Part shown: positions 8,316 through 16,999 of the stretch, piece after piece
How positions within the stretch are numbered: position 1 is the stretch's first letter
Layout of the letters: the number at the start of each line of letters is the position of its first letter
Origin: Elusimicrobiota bacterium
GTDB taxonomy: Bacteria > Elusimicrobiota > Elusimicrobia > FEN-1173
DNA length: 64,000 nt
NCBI GenBank assembly: GCA_016721625.1
Contig: JADKHR010000001.1
Coordinates: 1,116,001-1,180,000, forward strand
Direction of reading: 5' to 3'
The notes under the pieces: generated by a model
Databases searched by the model: none
What the model was told of the DNA's origin: nothing
What the model saw: the letters and a program-made list of their open reading frames with translations, nothing else
Made by a program: the position numbers and the translations under genes

Positions 8316-9606
8316 GGTATAAACCGGGTACACTGGTAACAGAATAGACCGGGCACATGGGTAACAGGTACAACAAAGGGCAAGGAGGGACACACCTATG
8401 CCCTGGAGAGAGACCTACCCCATGGAAGAGCGATTGAAATACATTGGCGATTGGCTGAAGGATGAAGAGCCCATGACGGATCTGTGCCGGATCTACGGCA
8501 TCAGTCGAAAAACTGGGTACAAGTGGATTGAACGGTATCAGACGCATGGATTGGATGGTTTGAAGGAGATGAGCCGAGCCGCATAGCCATCCCAATCAGA
8601 CCCCCGCGTTGACGGAAGAAGGGCTGGTTCTGTTTCGGCATCAGCACCCGCATTGGGGCCGCGCAAATTGGTCCATCGGCTAAAGGAAATCCGGCCAAAC
8701 GAGATTTGGCCGGCGGTGAGCACAGCGGGAGCGATTCTGAAGCGCCACGGGCTGACGAAACCGCCACGCCGCCGAAAACGAACGCCGATTTTCGCAGGGA
8801 ATGTGCGCTCGGCTTGCCGCCCCAACGACGTATGGGCTACGGATTTCAAGGGATGGTTCCGAACACGGGACGGCGGCCGGGTGGATCCGCTGACGATTAC
8901 GGACCTGGCAAGTCGTTATTTGATCGAGTGCCGGGCGCTGACATCGACGACGGGAGACAACGTTCGTCCCTGGTTCGAAGCGGCTTTTCGGGAGTTCGGT
9001 CTGCCCTGGGCGATTCGATCGGATAACGGACCGCCGTTCGCCAGCGTGGGATTGGGCGGGCTGTCGCGGTTGTCGGTGTGGTGGATTCGGCTGGGGATCA
9101 TTCCTGAGCGCATTCGACCCGGCCATCCGGAAGAAAATGGGTGCCACGAGAGAATGCATCGAAGTTTGGCGGAGGCGACGGTAAACCCGCCGGAGAAAAA
9201 CAGCATGGCGCAACAAGGATCGTTTTGCGTTTTCCGAAAGGAGTTCAATGACGAGCGGCCCCATGAATCTTTGGGAATGGCAACGCCCGCTCGGATTTAT
9301 CGTCCGTCGGAAAGAACCTATCCGCTGAAGCTCCCGGAGCTGGAATACGGAAACGGGGTCGAAGTCCGGCGCGTGAGGTCCAACGGCGAGATCAAATGGG
9401 GTGGCGACTTTATGTATGTGAGCAAAGCGTTGATCGGCGAGCAAGTAGGTTTGCGTCGTGTCGATAACGATCGGTGGACGATTCATTTTGGCCCTGTTCC
9501 TTTGGCGATGTACGATGCGTCGAACAAACAATTGCAACCTTTTGATTCAGTAAAACTGTCACCCATGTGCCCGGTCTAAAGTGTTACCTATGATCCGGGT
9601 TGCACA
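8316..9606 (+). mobile_element. IS481-family insertion sequence, copy 1 (1291 bp)
   Basis: The ends were deduced by comparison with the other arm, where this site is empty. The left end begins GGTATAAACCGGG and the right end finishes CCCGGGTT-type sequence ...TTGCACA. The subterminal inverted repeats share GACCGGGCACATGGGT. A 3-bp target duplication GTG (8313-8315 and 9607-9609) flanks it. It contains one transposase gene, frameshifted near 8580-8652. The element landed at the edge of a 17-bp palindrome. Confidence 0.85.
8398..9579 (+). pseudogene. IS481-family transposase, frameshifted (copy 1)
   Basis: The N-terminal part (8398-8579) has the helix-turn-helix block CRIYGISRKTGYKWIERY. The main part (8653-9579) has the DDE integrase core with ATDFKGWFRTRDGG, SDNGPPF and HPEENGCHERMHR. 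Relative to copy 2, two bases are missing near 8580 and one G near 8655, so only about 70 bp are out of frame and the reading frame is then restored; a TAG at 8584 interrupts it. The rest is intact, so it may be active if the gaps are assembly errors. Ribosome site AGGAGG lies upstream of ATG. Confidence 0.85.
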
Positions 9607-9735
9607 GTGTGCCAGTGGCACACGTTAGCGACGGGCCGAAAAGGCCCCGGGTCCGAAGGACACCGAAGGGACGGATGAGGGGCGGTTTTCCGTTGACAAT
9701 TCCCTCTCCCGTTGGCGGGAGAGGGCCAGGGAGAG
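9607..9735 (+). repeat. ~130-bp palindromic element (intact neighbour of IS copy 1)
   Basis: It opens with the palindrome GTGTGCCAGTGGCACAC (9607-9623), continues through gggccgaaaaggccc and ends in the hairpin CCTCTCCC-gttg-GGGAGAGG. In the right arm the equivalent block (34064-34190) lies on the other side of the IS, which shows that the ISs inserted at different edges of it. Confidence 0.7.
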
Positions 9736-10212
9736 GGTGGGCGCGTTTGACTTCGGAGGGGCCGGGAAGCGCGGGCTGCATTTTTTTTAGCCTCAATTTG
9801 TGCCCGCTATGCGGGCGCCACACCGCACCGCTGTTCTCTCCACGTTCACGTCCAATGAATGGGACAGTAAGCAGGACAAGCCCCGGGCCTTTGACCTGGC
9901 GGGGGGCCACGGTGTCCGCGCTCGAACCACCGGCCACCGAGAACCCAAGCGACTTTCCTCTCTCATCGAAAACAGACCCCGCCACAAAAGAAGAGCCCCA
10001 GCAATTTCGGGCCGGGGGAGGAAGCTCGGACCTTGGTTGAATCGCTGGACGGGAAAGAATGGGGGACCGCTCCTCTTTCGGTGGATGAAGACGACTGTTC
10101 ACCAGGCCGCCCACGGCGGCGGCCTGCGCGCCTGTTAAACGCTGACGATTGATTCGTCTCCGTTGGGGTGACAAGCGGGCAACCCAACACGCGAAGAAAC
10201 CCCGCGCTGAAA
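9736..10212. other. Non-coding part of the left inverted arm
   Basis: About 480 bp without a supportable gene. The same sequence is present in inverted orientation at 32290-32770 with small indels. Open frames here have no family resemblance and are not conserved between the two arms. Confidence 0.5.
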
Positions 10213-11230
10213 GAACGCCCGTCGCGGCGCATTAAACGCGCCGCAACTCCTGCCTCCGAATCCGACGTTTCCCGCCCCGATCCACAGGAAAAGCCGCGCG
10301 GCCTTTCTGGCCGCGCCCCGCTGGGCTCCGGTGGATTCGTTCCCGGCGGAGCGGTTCCGCCCCTTGCTCCGGTCGGGGAACGGAAACCCGCTGACGGTTA
10401 TTTCGTCGGTCGCGGGAGATATGTTCACCGCTCCGGTTTGCGGACAATCGGCGCGCTGGACGAACGCCCGTCGCGGCGCATTAAACGCGCCGCAACTCCT
10501 GCCTCCGATTCCGACGTTGCCCGCTCCGGTCCAACGGAGAAGCCGCGCGGCCTTTTTGGCCGCGCCCCGCTAAGCTCCGGTTGATTTGTTCCCGCCGGAC
10601 CGCTTCCGCCCATTGCTTCGGTATGGGAACGGAAACCTGCTAACGGTTATTTCGTCGATCGCGAGAGATATGTTCCCAGCTCCGATTTTCGGGAAATCCT
10701 TGCGCTGGACGAACGCCCGTCGCGGCGCATTAAACGCGCCGCAACTCCTGCCTCCGAATCCGACGTTTCCCGCCCCGATCCACAGGAAAAGCCGCGCGGC
10801 CTTTTTGGCCGCGCCCCGCTGAGCTCCGGTGGAATCGTTCCCGCCGGAGCGATTCCGCCCCTTGCTCCGGTTGGGGAACGGAAACCCGCTGACGGTTATT
10901 TCGTCGGTCGCGGGAGATATGTTTCCCGCTCCGGTTTGCGGAAAATCATTGCTCCGAACGAACGCCCGTCGCGGCGCATGGTTTCCGGACTAGCGTCCTC
11001 CAACCAGCCCTTCGGGCCCAGGGCCTGTTCGGCCCGCGCCAACCGTGTGCCACTGGCACACGGCGCCCTCGCCTCCCTCGGCTCGGTCATCAAACGCGCC
11101 GCAACTTCTGCCTCCGGTTCCGACGTTTCCAGCTCCGGTCCACGGGAAAAGCCGCGCGGCCAGAGGCCGCGCCCCGCTTCCGCCCCGGCCCCGCTCTGCG
11201 GGGCTCCACCTCCCGGCCCGCCGGTCACCT
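10213..11230 (+). repeat. Tandem array of 249-bp repeat units, four copies, last one interrupted
   Basis: Units start with gaacgcccgtcgcggcgc at 10213, 10462, 10711 and 10960, an exact 249-bp period. Each unit holds the hairpin gcgcggcc-ttttt-ggccgcgc, a gcgc-attaaac-gcgc motif and ggttatttcgtcg. The fourth unit is split by ~110 bp (about 10979-11090) carrying the palindrome GTGTGCCACTGGCACAC. No conserved protein frame runs through the array because stops recur in each unit. Confidence 0.85.
11045..11061. repeat. 17-bp palindrome GTGTGCCA-C-TGGCACAC inside repeat unit 4
   Basis: Perfect palindrome shared with 9607-9623, 31461-31477 and 34174-34190. It lies in a ~110-bp insertion that interrupts the fourth 249-bp unit. 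Confidence 0.75.
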
Positions 11231-11303
11231 ATCGGCTTCGCCCTTTCTTCGCGCGCGCACACCAAAATCAAGTGGAATTCGTCGGTCCGGGAGGTGGACT
11301 CAA

Positions 11304-11365
11304 TCCCCTTCGGGGACTGAGCGGGGCGGAATTGTGCCCGTTCGGGCACATACCCCTCCGGGGTA
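11304..11365. repeat. Three small hairpins, two abutting, just outside the left arm
   Basis: TCCCC-ttc-GGGGA (11304-11316), TGTGCCC-gttc-GGGCACA (11333-11350) and TACCCC-tcc-GGGGTA (11351-11365) follow one another; the last two abut. They lie immediately inside the metal block and are absent beside the right arm. Confidence 0.55.
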
Positions 11366-12011
11366 TACAGATGACATGAAAAATCAAGAATAGGGGCAAC
11401 TTCTCAATCCACATCCAAACCGGGGCACGAGTGCTCGCGCCCCATTACGATCGCCAAGATGCAAGAAAATTAACTGCCGCGTCCGCAAAGACCGGCCGCT
11501 CCGCCACGTCAACAGCCAAGGCACGCGGCCTTCGGCCGCGATAGGAGCCGTCGCTCTGCTCCGGAACAATTTACGGCGTCCTGAAACTGGCCCCTCCCCC
11601 CCACGGTTCTTGCCTTCTTTCGCCCTTGGGTCACCAACGTTCTTAGTGCTTTTCTTTATCTCCGCTTCGGGTCCGACGGCCGTGGCCAGGCCCCTGCACA
11701 AAGGCAGGGGCGGGGGCGGGGCCACATCCCGCCGCCCGTACAACCCCCCCTCCCCCCTTCAAGGGCAAAATCAAAAAGATTGGCCAACACGGGCGCCGAA
11801 AGGCACGGCTTACCCGTGTCGCGGATGACCACGCGACCAGCCAAGGTCCAAATAATGCGGCCCGCCAAAAACGCGGGCCGCCAGCAATCTAAGGCGCCAA
11901 ATTTCACGGCTTGCCCAATCGGCGCCCAATGGGCGCCTCAAAAAACTCAAAAGCGCTGGTGGAGATCCACCCAGCGCTTTCGATAATTGCCTACGAATGG
12001 TTAAGGGGGCC
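11366..12011. other. Non-coding GC-rich region with several hairpins
   Basis: About 650 bp with no credible gene. Visible structures are a gcggcc-tt-ggccgc hairpin near 11525, GCGGCCCG/CGGGCCGC near 11858-11882, GGCGCCCA/TGGGCGCC near 11920 and the terminator at 11941-11980. Confidence 0.5.
11941..11980 (-). terminator. Terminator after the DUF1016-thermonuclease gene
   Basis: On the minus strand AAGCGCTGG pairs with CCAGCGCTT, extended by TGGA/TCCA, and is followed by GAGTTTTTTG. It lies about 30 bp downstream of the restored stop codon of the thermonuclease fusion. Confidence 0.6.
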
Positions 12012-12847
12012 TCAATAAACCCGCGCTAGCCCCCGGTCAAGTAATTCTTGGTTCAACCATTTACCGTCCCGGTAAACCCGGCCCCACTCCATTCGTTCAT
12101 CGAGGCTGTAGAACACATGACCCACAAATCTCCGTGCAAGTCTTCCTTGCTCGTCCTGATCACTATCTTTTTGGACTTCGCCATTTGATCTCGCACGTAG
12201 ACAAAGGCCTCTTCTCCGCCGTCTTCTTTCAACGGCGGGGCATCCACCTCCGCCAGACGAATCCGCTGGCCAATCAACACATCAAACCCAAGGTCCAGGC
12301 GCACAAGGAGAGTATCTCCGTCGACAACTCGAAGAATTGTCGCCCGGTAAATAAAGGGTTCTCCTGCTGGGCGCTTTAATCGTTTTGGGGTGGTGCCGTT
12401 TCCCTTTGTGGGGTCTTCGCCGAAATGGTCCGCTTGGATTGCTTTCACCAGTTCGTCTCGCGTCCATTTCTTTTCTATTGCCGTTGTTTCGTAGAACTGG
12501 CGGGCCTTATCAACCTTTACCGACAAAAGTTCTCTGACATGCGCCCATGTCAATGGGGTATTTTGGGGGACGCCTTTCGGGTAATACTGATGGTAGAGAA
12601 CACAACGGACCAAGGTTGTCCGGTCGGCGTGGAGTTCATTGGCCAGACGCTCCATGATCGACTGGCCATACCCCGAATTTTCTGTTATTCGCTCCCGTGC
12701 GATTCTGGCCCCGCAATTCCAATACGTCCGCATTAATTCAAAATTAGCCGCCGCTTGCGCGCGGGCCCGTCCGGCATCAATGATCTTCCTCAGGTCAAGG
12801 ACCAGTTTGTCGAAATTCTGGCCGCTCAAAACCAAATTTTTCGCCAT
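12012..12847 (-). CDS. DUF1016 N-terminal domain fused to a thermonuclease (SNase) domain, frameshifted near its end
   Basis: Residues 1-130 resemble the DUF1016/YhcG N-terminal domain (FELMRTYWNCGARIARE, TWAHVRELLSV). From about 165 a staphylococcal-nuclease-like domain follows (ATILRVVDGDTLLVRLDLGF, RIRLAEVDAPP). The plain frame ends at 12053 in unrelated sequence, but one inserted base near 12135 gives HGRFVGHVFY...WLNQELLDRGLARVY and a stop at 12012, which is exactly SNase-like. I take the restored frame as the real gene. ATG at 12847 has AAGGGA upstream. It overlaps no gene and follows a CsoR-like gene by 26 bp. Possible role in DNA cleavage or defence is inferred only. Confidence 0.72.
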
Positions 12848-12873
12848 TTCTTTTCCCTTTGCAGGTGAACCCA

Positions 12874-13158
12874 TTAACGTCGTCTCAATACCAACTCCAA
12901 CCCCTCCCGCGCCTTCGCGGCCACCGTTTGGTCAATTGCCAGAGATTCCAGGTATCCTCGGAACAAATCCGCCGACACTTGGTCCGCCGCGCCCTCAATG
13001 GCGGCGGCCAGCGTCAACATCTTTTTCCAATCGTCGCCGTTGCCCACCATTCGGCGCAAGGCTTGAACTTGCCCGCCGAGGCGGGAGAGCCGCATTTGTA
13101 TGGTCGTTTGAATGTTCGTCCCTACGGAAATGTCAATCCGTTTTCGGTTTTTTGCCAT
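12874..13158 (-). CDS. CsoR/RcnR-family-like protein lacking metal ligands
   Basis: This 94-residue protein has the CsoR/FrmR pattern RLSRLGGQVQALRRMV, then an Ala-rich helix (LTLAAAIEGAADQVSADL) and LFRGYLESLA, aligned with the three helices of DUF156. The copper-binding Cys, His and Cys of CsoR correspond to W, F/R and non-ligand residues (DDWKK, DLFRGYLES), so ordinary Cu(I) sensing is unlikely. ATG at 13158 follows GGAGGG by 12 nt; a TTG 24 bp further up is less likely. It lies between a DUF2726 gene and the thermonuclease fusion and could regulate them or act as a structural partner. Confidence 0.5.
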   Translation of the reverse strand: MAKNRKRIDISVGTNIQTTIQMRLSRLGGQVQALRRMVGNGDDWKKMLTLAAAIEGAADQVSADLFRGYLESLAIDQTVAAKAREGLELVLRRR

Positions 13159-13275
13159 ACGACTATCTTTCCCTCCGTGCAACTTTTCGATGGGAGAATC
13201 CTAGAAAATCCAAGCTTGATCATGACCAGGCTCGGTGGTAGAAATGGTTTTGAACCAAGGACCCCAGCCCCACCG

Positions 13276-14349
13276 TCACTGTTGTGTTTTTTCGCTCGTC
13301 TGTTTCGTTTTTTGAAAAAGTGTTGAAGCCCCTTCCTTCCGTTTCAGCAAACGCCAGCTGTCGGCATCCTTGCGGAAGTAACTCGTAAAAAGATGTTTAT
13401 GCGACCCATCCCTAATTTCCAAAATCGTGCCCACAGGCAAACGCCCCGGTATTTCCTCCGCTGCAAATTGAAGATCCGCCGAGCGATTGTCTCTTGTGCG
13501 GTTGATCTTCTGTCCAAGAAGACGCCGTCCAATTTTCCCGTCCTTGAAATCCATCACGGCGACATATTCCTTTTTCAAGTGGTTCCATGTGGTCGGGTAA
13601 TCGGGTTCCTGCGGCACACCAACGAGTGTGCCCAAGAAGGTTTCAAAACGATTCCCGAGAGACGTTTTTCCCCATTCGGATAAGACGGTCCGCGTTGAAA
13701 CCACATGCGCCGCTTGATCGACGGGCGGCAACTTCTCCATCTTGCCGCTTCCGACTTCATGCAGTGGGATTCCGGCGGCTTCCAAGAACTTGCGTTTAAG
13801 CGCATCACGTTTCCGGTTGTCCTCTTCCGCGTGTCCGCCCCCCTGATATTCAAAAACCAAGCGTGGAAATCCATCTCGGTCACAGACAAGAAAATCCACC
13901 CGACATGTCAGAAAATACCAACGGTCCGCTTTCTCAGCAATGATCGATTCCGCCGCCCCCACCCGTATAAACGCCGCCAAAGGCACCTCGGGGAAAACGA
14001 AAGCGTAGGCCCTCTTTAAGGTTCTGTATAGCTCCACGGCTTTCGGTTTTCCCAAAACCGACATGGTTTTTCCGTTCCGGGGATCAAGCAAAAGCATTTC
14101 CCGCAATTCCGGCAACAGGTGGACCCGGTTCCCCTTCTCAATCTCAATCAAGTCCATCCTTGCCAAGTTCCGCATTAAACCTTTCATCGCTTCCCCGCCA
14201 ACACCAACGCAAACGGCGGCCTTCTCGGCATCTCCCTCACGAGCCAGCTCCACGAGGAAAGCGTATTCCAGATCGTTTAAACCTTCGTGAGCGCCCGATT
14301 CGACGGCGCTCTCCATCGCTTTTTTCCTTACCGAAAGTTTCATCGTCAT
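13276..14349 (-). CDS. DUF2726-like (PD-(D/E)xK nuclease-type) protein
   Basis: This 357-residue protein has a helical, winged-helix-like N-terminal part (to about residue 100). A central block RVDFLVCDRDGFPRLVFEYQGGGH followed by RKRDALKRKFLEAAGIPLHEV resembles DUF2726, a restriction-endonuclease-like fold: D in DFLV, the E/Q of VFEYQ and the R-D-x-x-K-x-x-x-L-x-x-x-G helix fit. The C-terminal third (from about 250) is unrecognised. It starts a minus-strand group with the CsoR-like and thermonuclease genes, 117 bp apart from the former. A nuclease role is an inference from the fold; no catalytic test is possible here. It ends 3 bp from a Cdf exporter gene's stop region side, on the same strand. 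Confidence 0.6.
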   Translation of the reverse strand: MTMKLSVRKKAMESAVESGAHEGLNDLEYAFLVELAREGDAEKAAVCVGVGGEAMKGLMRNLARMDLIEIEKGNRVHLLPELREMLLLDPRNGKTMSVLGKPKAVELYRTLKRAYAFVFPEVPLAAFIRVGAAESIIAEKADRWYFLTCRVDFLVCDRDGFPRLVFEYQGGGHAEEDNRKRDALKRKFLEAAGIPLHEVGSGKMEKLPPVDQAAHVVSTRTVLSEWGKTSLGNRFETFLGTLVGVPQEPDYPTTWNHLKKEYVAVMDFKDGKIGRRLLGQKINRTRDNRSADLQFAAEEIPGRLPVGTILEIRDGSHKHLFTSYFRKDADSWRLLKRKEGASTLFQKTKQTSEKTQQ

Positions 14350-14352
14350 TCT

Positions 14353-15339
14353 TTAATGCGTATGGACAGGAAGGCCGTCATGGGAGTGGGGCGCGAAACG
14401 GTGACGATCGTCATCAAGCTCCCCAAGCGGATGAACATGGACCAGTGCTCCGGAAAGACTTTTTACATGATGGAGAAGCTGATGATGGACCTCTTTGGCG
14501 ACAGCGTGCCCTTCGGAAACAGACATTTTAGGGTCCACGGCCACGTTGATTTCAGCTTGAAGACGGTGGCCGATCCATCGAGCGCGGGCCTCCGTCACGC
14601 CCCGCACGCCAGCGGCGTGGCGAGCGGCGTGATCGATTTCGTCCAGCACCTCTGGTTCAACCCCGTCGAGCATCCGAGCAAAAACTGTTTTGGCGGATTG
14701 AAAGACGATACCGAGAATGGCGATGGTGATGAGGAGGCCGATCACGGGGTCCGCCAGGGGAAAGCCCAACTTGACGCCGATGGCGCCCAGGAGGACGGCA
14801 AGGCTGGTGAACCCGTCCGCTCCGGAGTGATATCCGTCGGCCACCAGGGCCGCGCTCTCGATCTCTTTGCCGACGCGAATACGGAACACAGCCACGGCCT
14901 CGTTCCCGATGAATCCAACAAGGGAAGCGGCGATCACGGCCCACAAATGAGTGACGGGCTGGGGATGGAAGAGTCGTCGGACCGATTCGTACCCCGCAAC
15001 GGAAGCGCTTAAGAGGATGAGAAGGACGATGATGAGCCCAGCCAAGTCCTCGGATCGGCCGAGACCATAGGGAAAATCCCGCGTGGGTTTCCGACGGGCG
15101 AGGAGAAAGGCGAACCCCAGGGGAATGGCGCTGGCCGCGTCGGCGAAGTTGTGGATGGTGTCGGCCAAGAGGGCCACACTCCCCGAGAAGAGAATAACCA
15201 CCGTTTGAATCAGGGCCGTGGCCATCAAACCCCAGAAAGACAACTTGACCGCCCAAAGGCCCCGCCCGGTGCTGATGATGGAGGGATCCACGGGCCCGTG
15301 GGTATGTCCGTGCACGTGGGAGTGTCCATGCTCTGCCAT
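14353..15339 (-). CDS. Cation diffusion facilitator (CDF) metal exporter with His-rich N-terminus
   Basis: This 328-residue inner-membrane protein exports divalent metals (Zn, Co, Ni or Fe class) by proton exchange. The N-terminus is His-rich (HGHSHVHGHTHG), six hydrophobic segments follow, and the two metal-site motifs DTIHNFADA and DGYHSGADG carry the HxxxD pairs. A cytoplasmic domain occupies the last ~90 residues and ends in another His cluster. ATG at 15339 with AAGGAG is preferred over a start 39 bp upstream. It starts right after the truncated DUF3147 gene and is part of the minus-strand metal group down to 14353. Confidence 0.88.
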   Translation of the reverse strand: MAEHGHSHVHGHTHGPVDPSIISTGRGLWAVKLSFWGLMATALIQTVVILFSGSVALLADTIHNFADAASAIPLGFAFLLARRKPTRDFPYGLGRSEDLAGLIIVLLILLSASVAGYESVRRLFHPQPVTHLWAVIAASLVGFIGNEAVAVFRIRVGKEIESAALVADGYHSGADGFTSLAVLLGAIGVKLGFPLADPVIGLLITIAILGIVFQSAKTVFARMLDGVEPEVLDEIDHAARHAAGVRGVTEARARWIGHRLQAEINVAVDPKMSVSEGHAVAKEVHHQLLHHVKSLSGALVHVHPLGELDDDRHRFAPHSHDGLPVHTH

Positions 15340-15349
15340 AAATGTCTCC

Positions 15350-15547
15350 TTAAAAAGACAGGATTCTTTCGGAACCATCCACCCATGCGGCCAAGTCCTT
15401 CATGGTCCCAGGGCATGCGTCACGAAAGAACGTCGTGAGCGGGAGGAAGGCGAGAAGGCCACCCCCCAGGACGCTCCGCTTGGACAGCTCCGAGACGGCC
15501 ACGACCAGGACGACGGTGATGATGAACTTGACGACGATATAGGCCAA
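15350..15547 (-). CDS. Truncated DUF3147-like small membrane protein
   Basis: The first 40 residues (YIVVKFIITVVLVVAVSELSKRS, GGGLLAFLPLTT) match the start of DUF3147 membrane proteins, which are usually about 110-120 residues long. Here the similarity fades after residue 40 and the protein ends at 65 residues, missing the later membrane helices. The stop lies inside the leader of the next CDF gene. It is either a remnant or damaged by a deletion; I see no alternative frame that restores the full length. Confidence 0.5.
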   Translation of the reverse strand: MAYIVVKFIITVVLVVAVSELSKRSVLGGGLLAFLPLTTFFRDACPGTMKDLAAWVDGSERILSF

Positions 15548-15559
15548 TTCAGCGCCTTT

Positions 15560-16348
15560 TTAGAATCCAACCAAGACCAGGACCATCTCCGTGGCGAAGG
15601 CGACGGAGAAGCCCACCAGGAGCCCTATCTCCACGATGGTTTCACCCTTGAGGTGCCGCCCTAGGTGCATCAGTTCGCCGATGAGGTAGAGGAGCGTTCC
15701 GGCGGCGAGGGACATGGTGAAAATCTTGAGGACGTCGGACTGCCAGTAGCTCCCCAGGATGGCGCCGAGGAAGGTGGGGCCGCCGCCGATGAGTCCCATG
15801 GTGAGGAGAAACTTCCAAGATGGTTTCTGGCCCGAGAGCGGCGCCGCGATGCCGAAACCTTCCGTCGCGTTGTGGAGGCCGAACCCCAGGGCCAGGAGGA
15901 TGGCCAGCTTATGGTCGCCCCAGGAGTAGGCTTGGGCGATGGCCATGCCCTCCGTCAGGTTGTGGATGCCGATGCCCGTCGCGATCATCTTGGAAATGTG
16001 CCGCCCGCGTTCGCCGGGCGTGGAGACCTCGTCTTTGCCTTCGTGGATGAAAGCCCTCTCGAAATAGATCATGCCCAGGAGGCCGCAGGATAGGCCGAGG
16101 ATGAGCAGCCCGCTGTAGAGGAGAGCGTTGTGGAGCTGCGGGAACCCATCAACCGATGACTTAAAGAGGTCCTCGATCCATTCCATCATCTGGCCCATGA
16201 TCTCCAGGAGCAGGAAGAGGACGATGCCGGTGGACGCGGCGTTCAAGAAGCCCCGCGTCTTTTCTCCGACCCGCGGAAGGACGGCGATGGGCAATCCCAG
16301 GAAGATGGTGGCGCCCGCGATGGCGCCCAAAGTGATTTGAAACGGCAT
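15560..16348 (-). CDS. ZIP-family metal transporter
   Basis: This 262-residue membrane protein belongs to the ZIP family, which brings divalent metals into the cytoplasm. Two helices carry the binuclear-site motifs GIGIHNLTEGMAI and GFGLHNATEGFGI, each with the H-N-x-x-E-G pattern. About eight hydrophobic segments are visible. It sits between two CDF exporters in the same direction, so uptake and export are encoded together, which could tune rather than only expel a metal. Metal specificity cannot be read from sequence. Confidence 0.88.
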   Translation of the reverse strand: MPFQITLGAIAGATIFLGLPIAVLPRVGEKTRGFLNAASTGIVLFLLLEIMGQMMEWIEDLFKSSVDGFPQLHNALLYSGLLILGLSCGLLGMIYFERAFIHEGKDEVSTPGERGRHISKMIATGIGIHNLTEGMAIAQAYSWGDHKLAILLALGFGLHNATEGFGIAAPLSGQKPSWKFLLTMGLIGGGPTFLGAILGSYWQSDVLKIFTMSLAAGTLLYLIGELMHLGRHLKGETIVEIGLLVGFSVAFATEMVLVLVGF

Positions 16349-16369
16349 TTTGATGCCTCCTATCTTGCG

Positions 16370-16999
16370 TTATTGGTCCTCGCGGGAGTCATTGGATTCT
16401 TCCAAAGCTTCCCATCCTTCCTTGACAATGAAGCCGGCCATGACGAGGCCCGCCAAAGGATCGGCCCACCACCAGCCCCAAAGAGCGTTCATGCCCAGGC
16501 CGAGGAGCAGGATGATGGACAGCCAAGCGCAGACCATGGTCTCCACGGCGTCGGCAGCCAGGGCCTTGCTATCGAGGTCCCGGGCCGTCTTTCGTTTCGC
16601 GAGGCCGACCCAGGGCATGACGATGGAAGAAAGGATGGAAAGGCCGATGCCGACGAGGCTTTCTTTCGAGGTCTCCCGCAGCCACAAGGCCCTTGCCGAC
16701 TCATAGGCCACGTAGGCGGCTAAAAGAAAGAAGGTGACGGCCACGATCCGAAGGGCCAGCCGTTCAGCCGCAAGCTCCTCATCGGGCGAGCCCGTCTTCT
16801 TCAGACGCCAAATGAGGGTGGCCGCCGACGTCACTTCGATGAAACTGTCCAGCCCGAAGCCGACCAAGGCGACGCTTCCCGCCGCGACCCCCGCGCCGAT
16901 GGCGACGAAGCCTTCGATCACGTTCCAGCCGACCGTCAAGTACTCCAGCCGGAGGGCCCGGCGGAGGAGGACGTTCCTATTTTCGGATGGGAGAGTCAT
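16370..16999 (-). CDS. Short CDF-like cation transporter
   Basis: This 209-residue protein has five to six hydrophobic helices and lacks the long cytoplasmic domain of classical CDF proteins. Motifs GFGLDSFIEV (helix 2) and ALAADAVETMVC (helix 5) are the variants found in the short cation-transporter branch of the CDF superfamily, with Asp/Glu replacing His. Its start overlaps the end of the ArsR gene by 23 bp, so both are co-translated and probably controlled by that repressor. Confidence 0.8.
   Translation of the reverse strand: MTLPSENRNVLLRRALRLEYLTVGWNVIEGFVAIGAGVAAGSVALVGFGLDSFIEVTSAATLIWRLKKTGSPDEELAAERLALRIVAVTFFLLAAYVAYESARALWLRETSKESLVGIGLSILSSIVMPWVGLAKRKTARDLDSKALAADAVETMVCAWLSIILLLGLGMNALWGWWWADPLAGLVMAGFIVKEGWEALEESNDSREDQ

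Larger units (their letters stand above)
8084..11269 (+). repeat. Left arm of ~3.2-kb inverted repeat flanking the metal-resistance block
   Basis: The arm starts at ggggtgcttttaaaaattt and ends near ccctttcttcgcgcgc. Its reverse complement is found at 31261-34419. It contains an IS481-family element, short palindromic elements and a tandem array of 249-bp units. The two arms differ by scattered indels and by the position of their IS copies. Confidence 0.85.

Noticed and set aside
10168..10584. Open frames through the 249-bp repeats
   Set aside because: Frames are open because of GC richness; stops recur per unit and the right arm breaks them by indels.
10213..11230. CRISPR array
   Set aside because: Units of 249 bp without short spacers and no cas genes.
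11384..11743. 119-codon minus-strand frame in the region after the left arm
   Set aside because: No ribosome site, no recognisable domain and biased composition.
13225..13262. Second tRNA 3'-like fragment (ggttttgaacc, ttctaccacc)
   Set aside because: The T-stem has two mismatches and there is no 5' half; too short to call.
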